A stretch of 64,000 nucleotides of DNA, from positions 35,922,529 to 35,986,528 of the forward strand of contig OZ024864.1 of assembly GCA_964017155.1 (NCBI GenBank). Reading direction: 5' to 3'. This document shows, one piece after another, positions 21,258-33,418 of the stretch. The first letter of the stretch is position 1; every line of letters begins with the position of its first letter. The position numbers were made by a program, and so were the translations under genes. This stretch comes from Oasisia sp. SBJ-2009. Its lineage: Eukaryota; Annelida; Polychaeta; Sabellida; Siboglinidae. The notes beneath the pieces were generated by a model. The model was given only the letters and a program-made list of their open reading frames with translations, ran no database searches and was not told the origin of the DNA.

Positions 21258-21450
21258 CAATATTGAGAATAGTGCCAATGTTGTAGCTGCACCTACTCTT
21301 TGGAATACCCTTCCTTCTAGTGTTAAATCAGTTGAAAATATTGCTAAATTCCGCTGTCATTTAAAAACATGCCTTTACAATGTTGTCTGCACATCGCAGT
21401 TCAATGGCGTATCAATGAATATGTTAACAACAGGAATAGTTTATTGACTC
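21258..21450 (+). pseudogene. LINE reverse transcriptase tail fragment
   Basis: The encoded VVAAPTLWNTLPSSVKSVE and FRCHLKTCLYN match the C-terminal tail common in CR1/Jockey-type LINE proteins (pattern AAPxLWNSLP...FK..LKT.L). The mirror copy lies at 45650-45840 on the minus strand. Confidence 0.7.
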
Positions 21451-21580
21451 TGAGATCTATTATTCAGTTTGTATTGATGCGCCTCTGAACTTGGTTTCCA
21501 TAAAATGATTTAGGTGCAATATACTTTTTATATTTATAATTACTAACGTGTACGACGCCTACATATCATATCATTTCCAG

Positions 21581-21704
21581 GAAGTAGCCAGCAATCTACC
21601 AGTATGCGGTGTGTGCGAGAGGGTACCTCCTAGTTTGTTTGGAATGGTTGATTCCTGGAAGTTGTGCGTCGTCATCACCTCCCAAGGTATCGACGCCATG
21701 CTGT
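21581..21704 (+). other. Exon-like block upstream of T-box copy B
   Basis: A 124-nt block sits between CATTTCCAG| and CTGT|GTAAGTAG. One frame reads PPSLFGMVDSWKLCVVITSQ. The mirror copy (45391-45513) keeps both splice sites but is one base shorter, so only one of the two can share a frame. It could be a 5' exon of the B/C gene, by position similar to exon 1 of copy A, but the phase does not prove it. Confidence 0.35.
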
Positions 21705-22249
21705 GTAAGTAGCGAAACAACAGGAAGGATCACAAAGGCGAACAAATTACTTGTAGCGTCCAACCAACTGTTCTATGTAAATAATCAGAGTGCTCTACTT
21801 GACTACACAAGAACTGTGGTTATGAAGTGCCTGGATTCATATACCATGTTGTTGCTGCTGCTGCGACATCAGCCATTCTCTGACAGGTCGTAGCGTGAAC
21901 AAGACCTATTTTTAAGCGAGGTGTGATCTCGCAATTGCGTTGTAAGTATTCACATTGAATTTTTGAAACGACTAGTATGTTATGCAATCCTGTTTATGAT
22001 ATAGAATTATCGACCAAATGTCTACAAACAGCTTTTGTAGGCACTACGTGATCCAGTTTAGCAAAAACAAAAAGTATGTTAATAATTGTGAGCCTATCTG
22101 CTCTTTCTTTTTTAATTGACGGTTTATATGTGTATAGGTGTAACAGACTATATAAGAAAACAATCACATAATATGGTGTGGTATGGTATGGTATAATAAT
22201 ACAAACATATTATGTTTGTATTATCATACCATCGCTATCCTTATCCCAC

Positions 22250-23272
22250 TGAACGTATGTTTGTATTATCATACCATATGTATCTGTCTGGAGATGTATT
22301 AAATGTACGTATGTTTGATTTATTATACCGTTTGTGTCCCTAGAGAGATGTATTCAATGAGCATATATTTGTGTTATGATACAATCTGTTTCTCTAGAGA
22401 GAGAATGAACGTATGTTTGTGTTGTGCTTCCATATGTTTCCGTAATGAGATGTACTCAATGAATGTATGTTTGTGTTATGCTACCATCTGTTTCCATAGA
22501 GAGATGTACTCAATGAATGTATGTTTGTGTTAAGATACCGTTTGTTACCAGACAAAAATGTGCCCAATGAACGTATGTTTGTGTTATGATACCATCTGTT
22601 TCCATACAGAGATGTGCCCAATGAACGTATGTTTGTGTTATGATACCGTCTGTTACCAGAGAGAGAGAGAGAGAGATGTGCCCAATGAATGTATGTATGT
22701 GTTATGATACCATCTGTTTCCATAGAGATATATGCCCAATGAACGTATGTTTGTATTATGATACCGTCTGTTACCAGAGAGAGATGTGCCCAATGAACGT
22801 ATGTTTGTGTTATGATGCCATCTGTTTCTATAGAGAGATGTGCCCAATGAACGTATGTTTGTGTTATGATACCGTCTGTTGCCAGAGAGAGATGTGCCCA
22901 ATGAATGTATATTTGTGTTATGATACCATATGTTTCCGTAGAGAGATGTGCCCAATGAAAGTATGTTTGTATTATGATACCATCTGTTTCCATAGAGAGA
23001 TGCACTCAATGAATGTATGTTTGTGTTATGATACCGTCTGTTACCAGAGAGAGATGTGCCCAATGAACGTATGTTTGGGTTATGATACCATCTGTTTCCA
23101 TAGAGATATGTGTCCAATTAACGTATGTTTTTGTTGTGATACCATCTGCTTGCTGCTAGAGAGAAGTACAAATGAATGTAAGTTTGTGTTATCATAACAA
23201 AACTATGCTCATAGAGAGATGTATTCAATGAATGCATCTTGATATTATCATGCCACCTGTGTCTTTAGATAG
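22250..23272. repeat. 54-bp minisatellite repeating an exon-2 acceptor motif
   Basis: About 19 units of near 54 bp follow one another, with core CCATAGAGAGATG, then CCCAATGAACGTATG, TTTGTGTTATGATACC and ATCTGTTTC. Because 54 is a multiple of 3, both strands stay open (REMCPMNVCLCYDTICFH per unit on plus), which explains several long frames here; these are not genes. The phrase GAGAGATGTATTCAATGA of the first units is identical to the start of T-box exon 2 in copy A, and the array ends at the start of copy B's exon 2. Confidence 0.9.
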
Positions 23273-23287
23273 GTGTATCCTATTAAC

Positions 23288-23561
23288 ATGGCATCCGGTG
23301 CCTACGAACAGACGACCATGTGGCCCGGCTTCCGCCATAACCCAGCCGTGTGGAACGGACCGATGTGCCATCCTACTGGAGGCCCCTACAACTGCGGCTA
23401 CGACGTTCACCAGTCAGCAGCGCCTTCGTCCATGCGAGAGAACTATGCCGACCGTCACGTCTCTTCCAACAAACGTGTGATCAAACGACAACGCAGCTCA
23501 AACACACTGAAGCGTAAACTCGGTCGTAATTTTGGCTTGGCTCAGACGCCTGCCATATCCG
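23288..23561 (+). CDS. T-box copy B, exon 2 homologue (N-terminal region)
   Basis: The block encodes MASGAYEQTTMWPGFRHNPA, a middle part rich in H, P and S, and the basic run NKRVIKRQRSSNTLKRKLGR, ending ATATCCG|GTACGTAAC in phase 1. The ending phase, the MNASQAY/MASGAY start and the basic run followed by PAI or APF agree with exon 2 of copy A. The 5' side joins the minisatellite; acceptors TCTTTAG| (23270) and GATAG| (23272) are both possible, so the true start of the exon is uncertain. Its basic run could be a nuclear localisation signal. Confidence 0.6.
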
Positions 23562-24053
23562 GTACGTAACTATTCGTCAATTCCGTTTTCTAAGATGTGC
23601 TATTACTGTATTCTGATAACTGTATGAATGTAACTACGTCGATTGATATAGTAAATAAAAATAGAATAGCAAGATGCGCCTACTCAGGATAGACAGGAAA
23701 CCCGTGAAGAAACACGAGGATACACAAGCCCGACAGCATAAATACACGCCCACATAGGCTAGTACAAAGGTCGTATACAACTATTCATCCGCACACAAAG
23801 GTAACTGTATAGATAACTACTTTTTATATCCTTGCAGTATTCTTCATAAATGGAACACTGCAAAACGACCACAGTCCTACGACTCAAACGTAGTGTTCGA
23901 CTACAAGCCACTGTGACATCTACACACAGCGGGAAAGTGTTTCCATAAAACTTATATGTGCTGTTGATTAGCATCTATTCTCTACAAAGCAACATAAAGT
24001 CAGTTACCGGGTCAACATCCATTCGTAGAGCGCCTGCTCTTTCTTGTGCTTCA

Positions 24054-24148
24054 GGTCGTCTATGCTCGATGTCTCAACGGCAATGTTTCAGCAGCCGGCG
24101 GCCAAGTGTCTGACACCAGAACGGCCCTTCGCCCAGCTGCGTGTCGCT
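24054..24148 (+). other. Exon-like block after copy B exon 2
   Basis: An open block lies between TGTGCTTCAG| and GCGTTG|GTAGGTGT. The open frame reads MLDVSTAMFQQPAAKCLTPE, but the phase-1 frame required by exon 2 meets a TGA. No T-box motif is visible, although it sits where T-box exon 3 would be. It may be a decayed exon. Confidence 0.3.
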
Positions 24149-24677
24149 GCGTTGGTAGGTGTCAATGTCACATCGACAACGACAATAAATTGCTCAGTAC
24201 CATTTCATCAACATATGTATATTAATTATTGAGAAAATATACATGTATATATTGTGTGTTTCTTCAGATAGCGCTATTGAGAGTTTCGGTGGGAGGCCCG
24301 CTGTGTTCACGTGTTGGGGGTACGGATAGTATGCACACCATATATCGTGTATGAATAAAACAAACTGCACGTGTTTCTCTGTATCCAATCGTCTCTTTTT
24401 GAATCGGTATTACTACTTGTGTATGTATGCCTATCAGCCTGTCTGTGTTATAATGCAATATTCCACGGTGTCAACATATACGTTCAAAACGCTAATTCGT
24501 GAGTTTGAATGCAGGTTTTCGATATTGATACATTTAGTGTAGATAAATGTAGCGTTTTAGAGTTTTGTACATTCTATAACTCAAAATCAAAGTGTCACCA
24601 AGCCATACGCAGTACATTTTCACAACTAGTGGCAATGTGTACAATTTGAGTCCGCTTGCTATAAGGTTATAATTTAT

Positions 24678-25676
24678 TTGGTGAGCAAAATAGCTATGCT
24701 TTTATCTATTTTAATAAGCATGTCAATGTCTGAGGGAATAGTACCAGATGAATTGAAAATTTCAACAATTGTACCTGTCCATAAGTCAAGAGCTAAAGAT
24801 GACATTTCCAATTATAGACCTATATCAGTGTTACCTTCAATTTCTAAAATACTGGAAAAAGTTGTAAATAAAAGGATTTTTGATTTCAATCAAACTCATA
24901 AAATATTAAACAATAACCAATATGGTTTTCGTGAAAAACATTCAACACTGAATGCTATAACTTCATTTACTAGTGATGTTATAAACTCCTTGGGCAATAA
25001 AAAAACTCGGTCCTTAGTGTTTTCTTGGATTTAAGTAAAGCATTCGATACAATTGATCACCAAATATTATTATTTAAACTTGAATGTTATGGAATAACGG
25101 GTACTCCTCTCAAATGGTTTAAAAGTTATGTGACAAATCGGAAACAATATGTTAAATATAATAATAGTGATTCGCTTCAACGGGACATCACATACGGCGT
25201 CCCGCAGGGGGTCTATACGTGGTCCGCTCCTGTTTATAATATACAAAATTGATCTCCCGTTTTGTGTAAAGCATTGCAAAACTATATTATTTGCTTATGA
25301 CACTACTATATACAAGACAGGAACACAAGTTAATAATATATACGAAGATATGAACAAGGAACTTCAAATATTGGCTGACTGGTTTCGTGCAAATAAATGA
25401 TCTCGAAATATTTCCAAAACGAAAAGCATGTTATTCTGTAGATCCCCTCCTCATGGGAATGAATAAATACTTTTAACAATGTATAATACAGTTATCCAAC
25501 GTATGAAATGTGTACAATTTCAAGGTTTTCATATTGATGAAAACTTAGTTTGGCACGAACACATAAACGAATGCCAAAATAAATTAACCAGTACTTTATA
25601 TGTTACCAATAAAGTTACTAGCTACCTTCCTGTGTCCGCACTTAAAACAATTTATTACACTTTTGTTTACCCTTAG
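24678..25676 (+). pseudogene. LINE reverse transcriptase remnant, left arm
   Basis: Pieces in different frames give NYRPISVLPSISKILEK, LSKAFDTIDHQILL, GITGTPLKWFKSY, GVPQG, GPLLFIIYKIDLPF and LFAYDTTIY. These are the RT motifs of a CR1/Jockey-type LINE in order. The catalytic FADD box is FAYD, and frames shift near 25015 (two extra A in a poly-A run) and near 25210. The FAYD change and the second frameshift are shared with the right-arm copy, so the element was dead before the duplication. Confidence 0.85.
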
Positions 25677-25817
25677 TTGTATATAAAATGTACTTGACAA
25701 ACTTATTTATTATCCAAAAATAGTTCGTTCCATACGCAAAAGAAAGTATTGGGAACATGTAATTGTGTCACGACTCAGTTATTTCTAACACAGTAATGCA
25801 TTATTGTTTATTCCTAG

Positions 25818-26420
25818 ACAAAGGTGCTTACAATTACATAAGCGGCCCCGACTGCGGGCGACAGACGTCGTTGAGTGAGACGATGTACAGCGCCACCACA
25901 CGGGATACGCTATTGGCAGCCCACTTGCAACTACAGTACTTCACATGGCAGCAGGAACAGCAACAACTGCAGCTGGAGCTACACCAGCCACACCACCAGC
26001 AGTATTTATTAATTCAGCAGCAGCAGCAGCCAATGCAACACAAGCAGCGATAACTACATAACCAGCATCAGCAGCAGCAACAACAACAGCTACTGCGCTA
26101 TGCCTTTGAGAGCGAGCAGATGGCTCGCTACTACAGCCCATGGACCATGCCGTTCTCGGGTCTGTCTTATCCCCAACAGCTTTGGGTGTCCGGCGGACCA
26201 CGGGCTGACGACTTGGTCCATCGCTACTCCAACAACAGCAGTGACACCAGCAACAATATCAGCAGCAGCAACAACAACAGCAGTCACAGTACGAGTTTGG
26301 TGAGCAGCAGCAACAGCGGCGCTGGCAGTGAGGACGGACAGAAAGACAGCGACAAAATTCGTCATTCCGACAAGGGCTCTGTCACTGCCCGGGTGACACT
26401 CGGCACGGCAACTCAGCCAG
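25818..26420 (+). pseudogene. T-box-family copy B, exon 8 (Q-rich, with nonsense codon)
   Basis: The acceptor is TATTCCTAG|ACAAAGG and the donor CAGCCAG|GTGAGTTT; 603 nt, phase 1 to 1, as in copy A. It encodes GRQTSLSETMYSATTRDTL, a glutamine tract, SEQMARYYSPWTMPF and GLSYPQQLW, then an S/N-rich end and KGSVTARVTLGT. A TAA at 26051-26053 interrupts the frame. The mirror copy C has GAA at that codon, so this is a single-base nonsense change in B. Downstream of it the frame is intact. No DNA-binding exons are found for this copy. Confidence 0.8.
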
Positions 26421-26514
26421 GTGAGTTTCTTTAGCCGTAGTTGGCTTCAGGATTAACATATCCACGGAAGTACGTGAATGTGACTGCCGGTTTAGGCTAT
26501 AATAGCAGTGATGC

Positions 26515-26523
26515 ACACACACT

Positions 26524-26598
<75 letters not shown>

Positions 26599-27104
26599 CA
26601 CACATACACACATACACACACACACACAAACACACATACACACACAAACACACACACAAACACATACACACATAAACACACACAAACACGCACACAAACA
26701 TACATAAAACACACATACACGCATAAGAAAACATACACACATACACAAATACAATTGCAAACATCACACACACCGACACCCAAAAACACACATAAACACA
26801 CACACGCACACAAAAGCACACACAAGCACACACATACACACACATACACGCAAACACATAACCACACAAACACACAAACACATAAAAAACACATAAACAC
26901 ACACAAATGCACACAAACACACAAATACACATACACAAACATACCTAAACACACGCACATACCCAAAACACACAACTAACACAAATACACACACGCACAC
27001 ACACAATCACGCACGCACACACGCACACACGCACATACGCACACACTCAAACACCCAAACACACAAACACATTAAATACACACAAGCACTCAATCACACA
27101 AATA

Positions 27105-27199
<95 letters not shown>

Positions 27200-27227
27200 A
27201 CAAACACCCTCACAAACACACTCACAA

Positions 27228-27290
<63 letters not shown>
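26515..27290. repeat. Long (CA)n microsatellite with AACACA variants
   Basis: About 780 bp of (CA)n with interspersed AAACACA, ATACACA and GCACACA units, in the intron between exons 8 and 9 of copy B. The mirror tract lies at 41383-42165 with different internal lengths. Confidence 0.95.
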
Positions 27291-27499
27291 TTCAGTCCTA
27301 ATGGAATTACCAATATGTTTTGTTTTTCAATGTTTCAACATGAGCGAAAGTAGAACTGTAATAAAGAAACTATAGTTCTTACGATGACTACTATGAGTGA
27401 TTACGCATAAATGTGTTAATCAAGATTTTTTTTAAATCACATATTAGTAACTTTTCCCCAACTCTCGACAAGCCAATAGTAATTATGCATCTACTTATT

Positions 27500-27955
27500 A
27501 ATTTGTTGATTGGGATGGCAATGGTGTCCAGCTGTTACTTGTTATTTAGGGTGGCACTATTTTCGAGCTGTCTAGGTTATTTGTTCGGGTGGCAATAGTA
27601 GCCAGCAATCTTAGTTATTTGTTGGGTAGCAATGTTATCCAGGTATCCTAAGTATTGGTCGAGATGGCAATAGTAGCCATATGTCTTAGTTTTTATTAAG
27701 GGTCACAACAGTAGCCATATGTCTTAATTATTATATGGGGGCGTAATAGTAGCCAGCTGTCTTAGTTATTTTTAGGGTGGCATTAGTAGCCGGATGTCTT
27801 AGTTATTGGTTAGCATAGTAATAGTAGCCAGCTCTCTTAGTTATTGTCTGGGGGAGCAATAATAGCCACCTGACTTAGTTATTTGTTGGGGTGACAATAA
27901 TAGCCAGTTGACTTAGTTATTGGTTGGTGTCGCAATAGTAGCCAGCTGTATATGT
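27500..27955. repeat. About 38-bp minisatellite
   Basis: Around twelve degenerate units carry GTCTTAGTTATT, then GGTTGGGGTGGCAATAG and TAGCCAGCT. The array is mirrored at 40715-41160. Confidence 0.85.
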
Positions 27956-28617
27956 CGCCCTAATGCTAGCTAGCTACACTTAGTTTCGTTCCACTCGTAA
28001 TGTTTTCAGAATATTTCGTAGCTTATTCGAAAAATAGATAATAAGCAAATTATCACCATGTGGCATAAGTCTATGATGAGTTTATCTCGAGCATTTCTTT
28101 TCAGGATCGCTGAAGTTCGTTCCCATTTTAGTGCCCACCCGGGTCACGTGGCCAGCCATGGTTGTTTTATCCGAAGCACGTGATCAAGAGCGGTTCGTTC
28201 CATAATGTGGCAGTGGACATCATCTTATCAATGTGTACAGTTTTGCAATATATCAATCTGAACTCTTAAGAAATATAAATACAAACATTAGAGCAACGGC
28301 AAAGTATGTGTCGTGGTTCGATTAACGAAATAAATAATACGCTCTTCATTGCGGGAATTTAGTTAACTAAGATGTAACAATATTGCCATCCAGAGTAATA
28401 AAGGCAGAAACCATCTGAAGAAATATTGCTTCGACTTATCGAGAGAACGGGCTTCTGTATCAATGTTTATCCAACCTTTCTGAAATGTTAATAGTTTATA
28501 GCTGCTAACAGTTACTTTACGCTTGTTAGTTATTTGTTTATGATATATAGTTCAAAGAAAATATGCAAATAACCTATAAAACGCAGTATGCATTACCGCC
28601 CCGTATTCAATCGATAG

Positions 28618-28892
28618 ATGGAGCCACGCGTCAGCAGAGAGTGACGTCATCACTGCCGACGTGGAACGACGGGTTTGCAATGGCGGCGAATTCCACGAAC
28701 GACATTTGCCAGAACCAAACCGCCGGATGCTACGACCGTGACGTCACTTCCTGGTCCGACTGCGCGACTCGTGTTCACGCAGCCAAACGTATCACACAGA
28801 GAACGAATGAGTGGGTCCGTCTCGCCAACCAATCAAATCACACCCACCGGACAAACGAACTTCTGTCCCCGGAGGAGCACAACACTTTATAA
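28618..28892 (+). CDS. T-box-family copy B, exon 9 (C-terminus)
   Basis: The acceptor is AATCGATAG|ATGGAGC; 275 nt to a TAA, entry phase 1. It encodes [33 protein letters not shown] and WVRLANQSNHTH. The first nine codons align one-to-one with exon 9 of copy A although their residues differ. It is functional only if the nonsense codon in exon 8 is bypassed. Confidence 0.65.
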
Positions 28893-29149
28893 CCACGAGA
28901 GAATAATCATTACAAATCATTGTAACCGGCGATAACGTTCGGCTAACGTTAAACGAAAGGGAATGGCGGTCTTTTCCATGAATCGAAATGTAAATATATA
29001 TGTCTTGTTTGTTTTATATTATTTGCAGCTATACATAGACGTTCTTTGCAATTCGTGTATTGACAATCGATTCGAAACACATTCACATGCGCACATGCGA
29101 ACATGAGAACATGCGCACACACGCACGCACACACGCACACGCACACACG

Positions 29150-29181
<32 letters not shown>

Positions 29182-31490
29182 CACTCACACTCATACACGG
29201 ATACATGCGCACACACGCACTCACGCACACACGCACACACGCACACACGCACACACGCACACACGCACACACGCACACAACATACACACACTCACACTCT
29301 ATTTTACCATTATCATAAACTCGATTCAGGTAATGTTTCGTATGCCTTGTGTATTTATGAACGTTAGTCTCTGCCATTCTAGGGGGTTCCTGGGGACCAT
29401 TTCATTAACATTGTTAAGAGCTCTTAAACCTGATTTGGCATCTTAACATCAATCTTGATCATTAGGAATGATCTCGAGTACATGAACACTTAACCCCATG
29501 ACACGCCAGCGGGCTGCTGACACTGGTGTGCCATGGAAATAGTGTCCACGTTAAAAAATAAATTAACAAAGGATTTTTTCTATGAGGGAATATTCTTGAA
29601 GAGTTTTTTACATTAGTGAAATGGACGCGTGGAAACGCTGAATGGAACACTAAACTAATGTGACAATATAAAATACCATATCCTGTGGTAAAATCTACCC
29701 TGCCCCTTAGTAACGTTGATGCTTTTTCAGATGATGATACTGCCAAAATATCTAAATATCTTATATGATTCCCGATATAAAGCAAGGCCATTAATTTTGC
29801 CCTTTTACGGAAATTCCCGAGGATGCCCGGTTTTGATTTACCGCTCTGTTTTGGTTTTAGGGTAACATCGAGGAGTGCAGTCTTTTAAATAACACTGAGA
29901 ACGATGGCGGCAAACGTCGGTAACGTGTTTCACAATTGCTTCACGATTCTGCCCCTCTTGAATTTCACGAAAACACATTTTCCAAGCCGGCACCGCGACA
30001 GCTCCCGTTTAATATCAATGTGTGAACTGTTTCATCGAACTAATTATTTCAGTGTTGTCGTTATATTGCATAATATATATATATATGTACATTAGTTGTA
30101 CACTTATTAAAAAATTGATGGGAGGCAAAATATGACGTGTTATATATTGTTATTACTCACCCGTTGTAGTAACTGTCTCTGTCGTGTCATGGTGCACACA
30201 GTCAGTAATGGAATGTGTCTCATAAGGCATCTGCATACAACACAGTTTGTATGGCTTCCCCGTATATAACGGATCTAATTTGCTTGCCTATGCAACAGTT
30301 GAGCTGGTTTATGTAGTTAATTACCGTTTGTATTTCATTCGCATACGCAATGAATATATTTGGTTGTGTTGTCAAATAAATATCACCAACATTCAAAATA
30401 AATACATAGCACAAACATTCAAATATCTACCATCGATGTTTCTTGAAAATATGATCATTTCAAGGGGGTAATGTCCCATGGCACGTTTACCTAGGTGGAT
30501 GTTTTCCGGGGGATATTATCCGAGAGTTATTGCCCTGATATGCTTCGCGTGCCAGTTACGAAGCGTTACATTATATGGCAGTCTCTGTCTGCATGACAAG
30601 TCTTTACATAGGGTAGGTGGTATGTGGATCTGCGTTTGTGGTGGTGTTTGGTGTTTATGTCAGTAATACGTTTTACTGCTTCCTATTTGACGTAGGCTAG
30701 CTAGGGCGCCGCTGGTTTATTGTTGACATTTTCACGTATTAAATGACATTACAGTCACGTGATTTATAATAGTGTGTCGTGTCAATCTCGGTGTCCTTAG
30801 TCTAACTTGAATGTCTTATTACCGTTAATTAATCAAAAACGGTGTGGGTCGAGCTATTCTGGGGAGAGTATACATAAACATTCACTGTCATTTCCTCAGA
30901 CTGTGTTAATAGTGATATAGTGGATGTATAATTGGAGTCTCTACGGGCAAAAAGTCGTCAAGCAACACACGATTAACATTTCACCGAGGTTTCACCCAAA
31001 TAGTAGGCAAGAACCTACCGTATGTATAGGCAAAACAAAATGAGTTATGAAAGACAAAGATCACCCATTATCCAAGTGTTACAAATTATTGCCAGAGAGA
31101 AGGCGGCTCCGTTCTAATAAGGCGAGGGCGAGCCGTATGATGTGATCTTTTGGCCATCGGCCGAAGCCGCCATTAACGCTTGAGATCATCAGACAGTTAT
31201 GATTTCGTGATATCATGTTTTTATCGAAATTTCAAAAAATGTATATGCAATTCCTTTGTAATGGCATACTATAGTATCTTAACTTATCTTGTTTTACTTT
31301 ACATGTATTAACGGCATAATTAGTACATCTTTAACTACAATTACAAGAACATACACGTGGCGCACATAATCCAAAAGACGACCCTGGAAAACATTTGACA
31401 ACCGGTCAACAAGAAATGATTATCCTTCTAATCACGACTATGCATGGCCATTCAGTAATTCAGTATAGTAGTACTGCCCGGACCGTCAAT
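28893..31490. other. Palindrome arm without a recognised gene
   Basis: After the stop of exon 9 there is a (CA)n/(CGCACA)n tract at 29090-29300. The AT-rich remainder has only short open frames. Frames at 29462-29791, 29904-30095, 30220-30414 and 30478-30666 have mirror counterparts, which follows from the duplication and is not evidence of coding. Nothing recognisable was found. Confidence 0.6.
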
Positions 31491-31499
31491 ACAGGTGGG

Positions 31500-31503
31500 A
31501 GAG

Positions 31504-31581
<78 letters not shown>

Positions 31582-31661
31582 AGAGAAACAGACAGAGAGA
31601 GGGCGGGACAGTGAGAGGGAGAGAGACAAAGATATATATATATATATATATTTATACATAG

Positions 31662-31692
<31 letters not shown>

Positions 31693-31740
31693 GAGAGAGA
31701 GGGAGAGAGAGAGAGAGAGAGGGAGAGAAGAAAGAGCTGT
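31500..31740. repeat. Compound (TA)n/(GA)n microsatellite
   Basis: (TA)n, then GAGAGAAACAGACAGAGAGA, then further TA and GA runs. Mirrored at 36945-37135 in shorter form, so the two arms have diverged in length here. Confidence 0.95.
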
Positions 31741-32040
31741 TTCACCAATAGTAGTGTGTAATCCAAGGTCATCTTCAGTAACCAGTACTTCAACTGATCC
31801 AGCAAAAAAAGCTTCTCAACAGACATTGTAGCATGAACTCCGGACCCACCCAGCAGCCAGTAGATGGTAGTAATAGTATCATTTTCATTGATCATTTAAC
31901 AGGTTTTAAATGTGGACAAATTGTTGTAAGAGAAGCCCGAGAGTTCTAGTACTCTCATATGTAATCCACTCATGCCCGTCGTCAATTCCGACGCTTAAAT
32001 ACAAATTATTATATAAAAGCAGCAACTATTGATTAGTATT

Positions 32041-32530
32041 TAAAATGTTCATCCATCGGGGGAGATCTTAGTCTTCTTTACCCCTCAGTCAACCGTGTTT
32101 TACCTGCCACAAAAACACCATCACATATGGACCATTCCTCAACATCATTGACATGTATTTCCAGTTTGCCTCCATGTCTCCATTTAGGTCAATTGGTGCT
32201 CACAGTATTAGTTGTATTTAATCCGTGTGGTGGCGCTTCTGTTGACCTTCAGTTGACTTGATCACTTGTCGTTGTTATTTTGATCATCTGCATCACCATT
32301 GTAAACAACTCCTTGATGGTGACAGGGTGTGCAGGCAGGACTACAACCACAGGTACAGAACAACGTGTAAACCACTTGACGCCCCGTGCAGCCATAGTTC
32401 CCATTTCTACATGCACACTCTTATGCACAGCCAAACCTGACCAATTTGAGGACGTACTAGGAGCCGTACGTTACTTTATTTACCATGTTGCGTGATATTA
32501 GGCGTCGGTTTGCGTCATCTGCTTCCCATC
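32041..32530 (-). repeat. Dispersed repeat, left arm copy
   Basis: Matches 36140-36640 in inverse, and in part 46200-46445 and 19860-20110. The minus strand contains VHVEMGTMAARGVKWF and GACGCCTAATATCACG. The family is unknown. Confidence 0.7.
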
Positions 32531-32689
32531 CCTATTATACTGCATTGCGATACGGTGGTTTTGTAATCTAGGCACTGTTCCATTGAGCGACGTTCTGGTC
32601 AAAGCTTCATTTGCAAATAAGTCACTATAGGTCAATGCCAAGCACGCTGATGATTGTCAAGGTGACTCATACACTCACAATCAGGTATC

Positions 32690-33418
32690 CTTCCTCGCCA
32701 TCGACACTCAACTCAATGATGATATGATACAGTTGCAGGTGCTTCTGGGCGAGAAGAATGCCGAAGTCGCACGTACCACATTTCCGCAGGTCCATTCACT
32801 CATACAGCCCTTCCTTATCAAGTATCGTAGTTCCTGATTGAATTGCCAAGTCAAGTCTTGGATGGCTGCATTTAACATGAACATCAAGAAAATGTTCGAC
32901 CTACTCAAGTGTATCACCACCTCAGATCGCCTGGAAAAGTGGTGGTGCCCTTTGCAAACTAAAATGTTATTACATTTATGTGGCTAAATATGTATAAATC
33001 CAGTCCTCTTTTTTAATATAGAAAACGAGGAATTGAAAAGTATGATCAATTCATGATATGTGACACCCGTCACACTGTTTATGTTTAACATATTATTACA
33101 GACACAAAATTATTGTAGCCTTTCAAGTGTTATATACCAATAAACACCTGTAATGTATATCTAGCTAGCATGTACAGGTAGACCAAACTTTCCATTCTAC
33201 ATTTAGCTCACAATGATTTTGACAATTTCGAACTTTCGAACGATTTGTGGCAATAGATGACACACATCACCACAAATTGTGGGCACTGCATCGTAACACG
33301 CACTCCATTACATTTGCACATGGATAGGATAATAGTAGACAGGGCGTTAAGACATGTCAACGGTTTGGAAGAAAAGTGGCAACACCAGAGCTTGAATCTG
33401 ACAAAGTGGAACAATACT
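32690..33418 (+). pseudogene. LINE ORF1 fragment cut at the arm boundary
   Basis: The plus strand shows NDDMIQLQVLLGEKNAEVA and later TPELESDKVEQY, the coiled-coil part of a LINE ORF1 protein. The frame ends abruptly at 33418, where mirror identity stops. In the right copy the same protein continues for over 100 residues. This is a truncated copy made by the duplication. Confidence 0.7.

Larger units (their letters stand above)
20740..21977. repeat. Outer left arm of the palindrome
   Basis: This stretch is the reverse complement of 45117-46378, from CACCATCAAATTCGCTTCC at the outer edge to ACTAGTAT at the inner edge. It contains two exon-like blocks and a LINE tail. Position sums (about 67100) differ from those of the inner arms (about 68670), because the arms hold different insertions between the two pairs. 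Confidence 0.85.
24800..33418. repeat. Inner left arm of the 8.6-kb inverted repeat
   Basis: The arm is the reverse complement of 35251-43869 with few differences. Position sums stay near 68670 throughout (for example 28892+39776, 32434+36236, 33208+35462). The outer edge is GACATTTCCAATTATAGACC; the inner edge is GACAAAGTGGAACAATACT. It carries exons 8-9 of copy B, microsatellites, a minisatellite, dispersed repeats and a LINE ORF1 fragment. Confidence 0.95.

Noticed and set aside
22481..23197. Long open frames on both strands rich in C, M, N, W and H
   Set aside because: They come from a 54-bp minisatellite whose unit length is a multiple of three, so all units share the frame on both strands.
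26382..27313. Many VC-, TH- and CV-rich frames
   Set aside because: Translations of (CA)n/(GT)n microsatellites; the same artefact occurs in the mirror region 41385-42295 and at 29060, 39330 and 57480.
29462..29791. 109-residue frame conserved between palindrome arms
   Set aside because: Conservation follows from the recent duplication; the frames differ at their ends and no motif is recognised.
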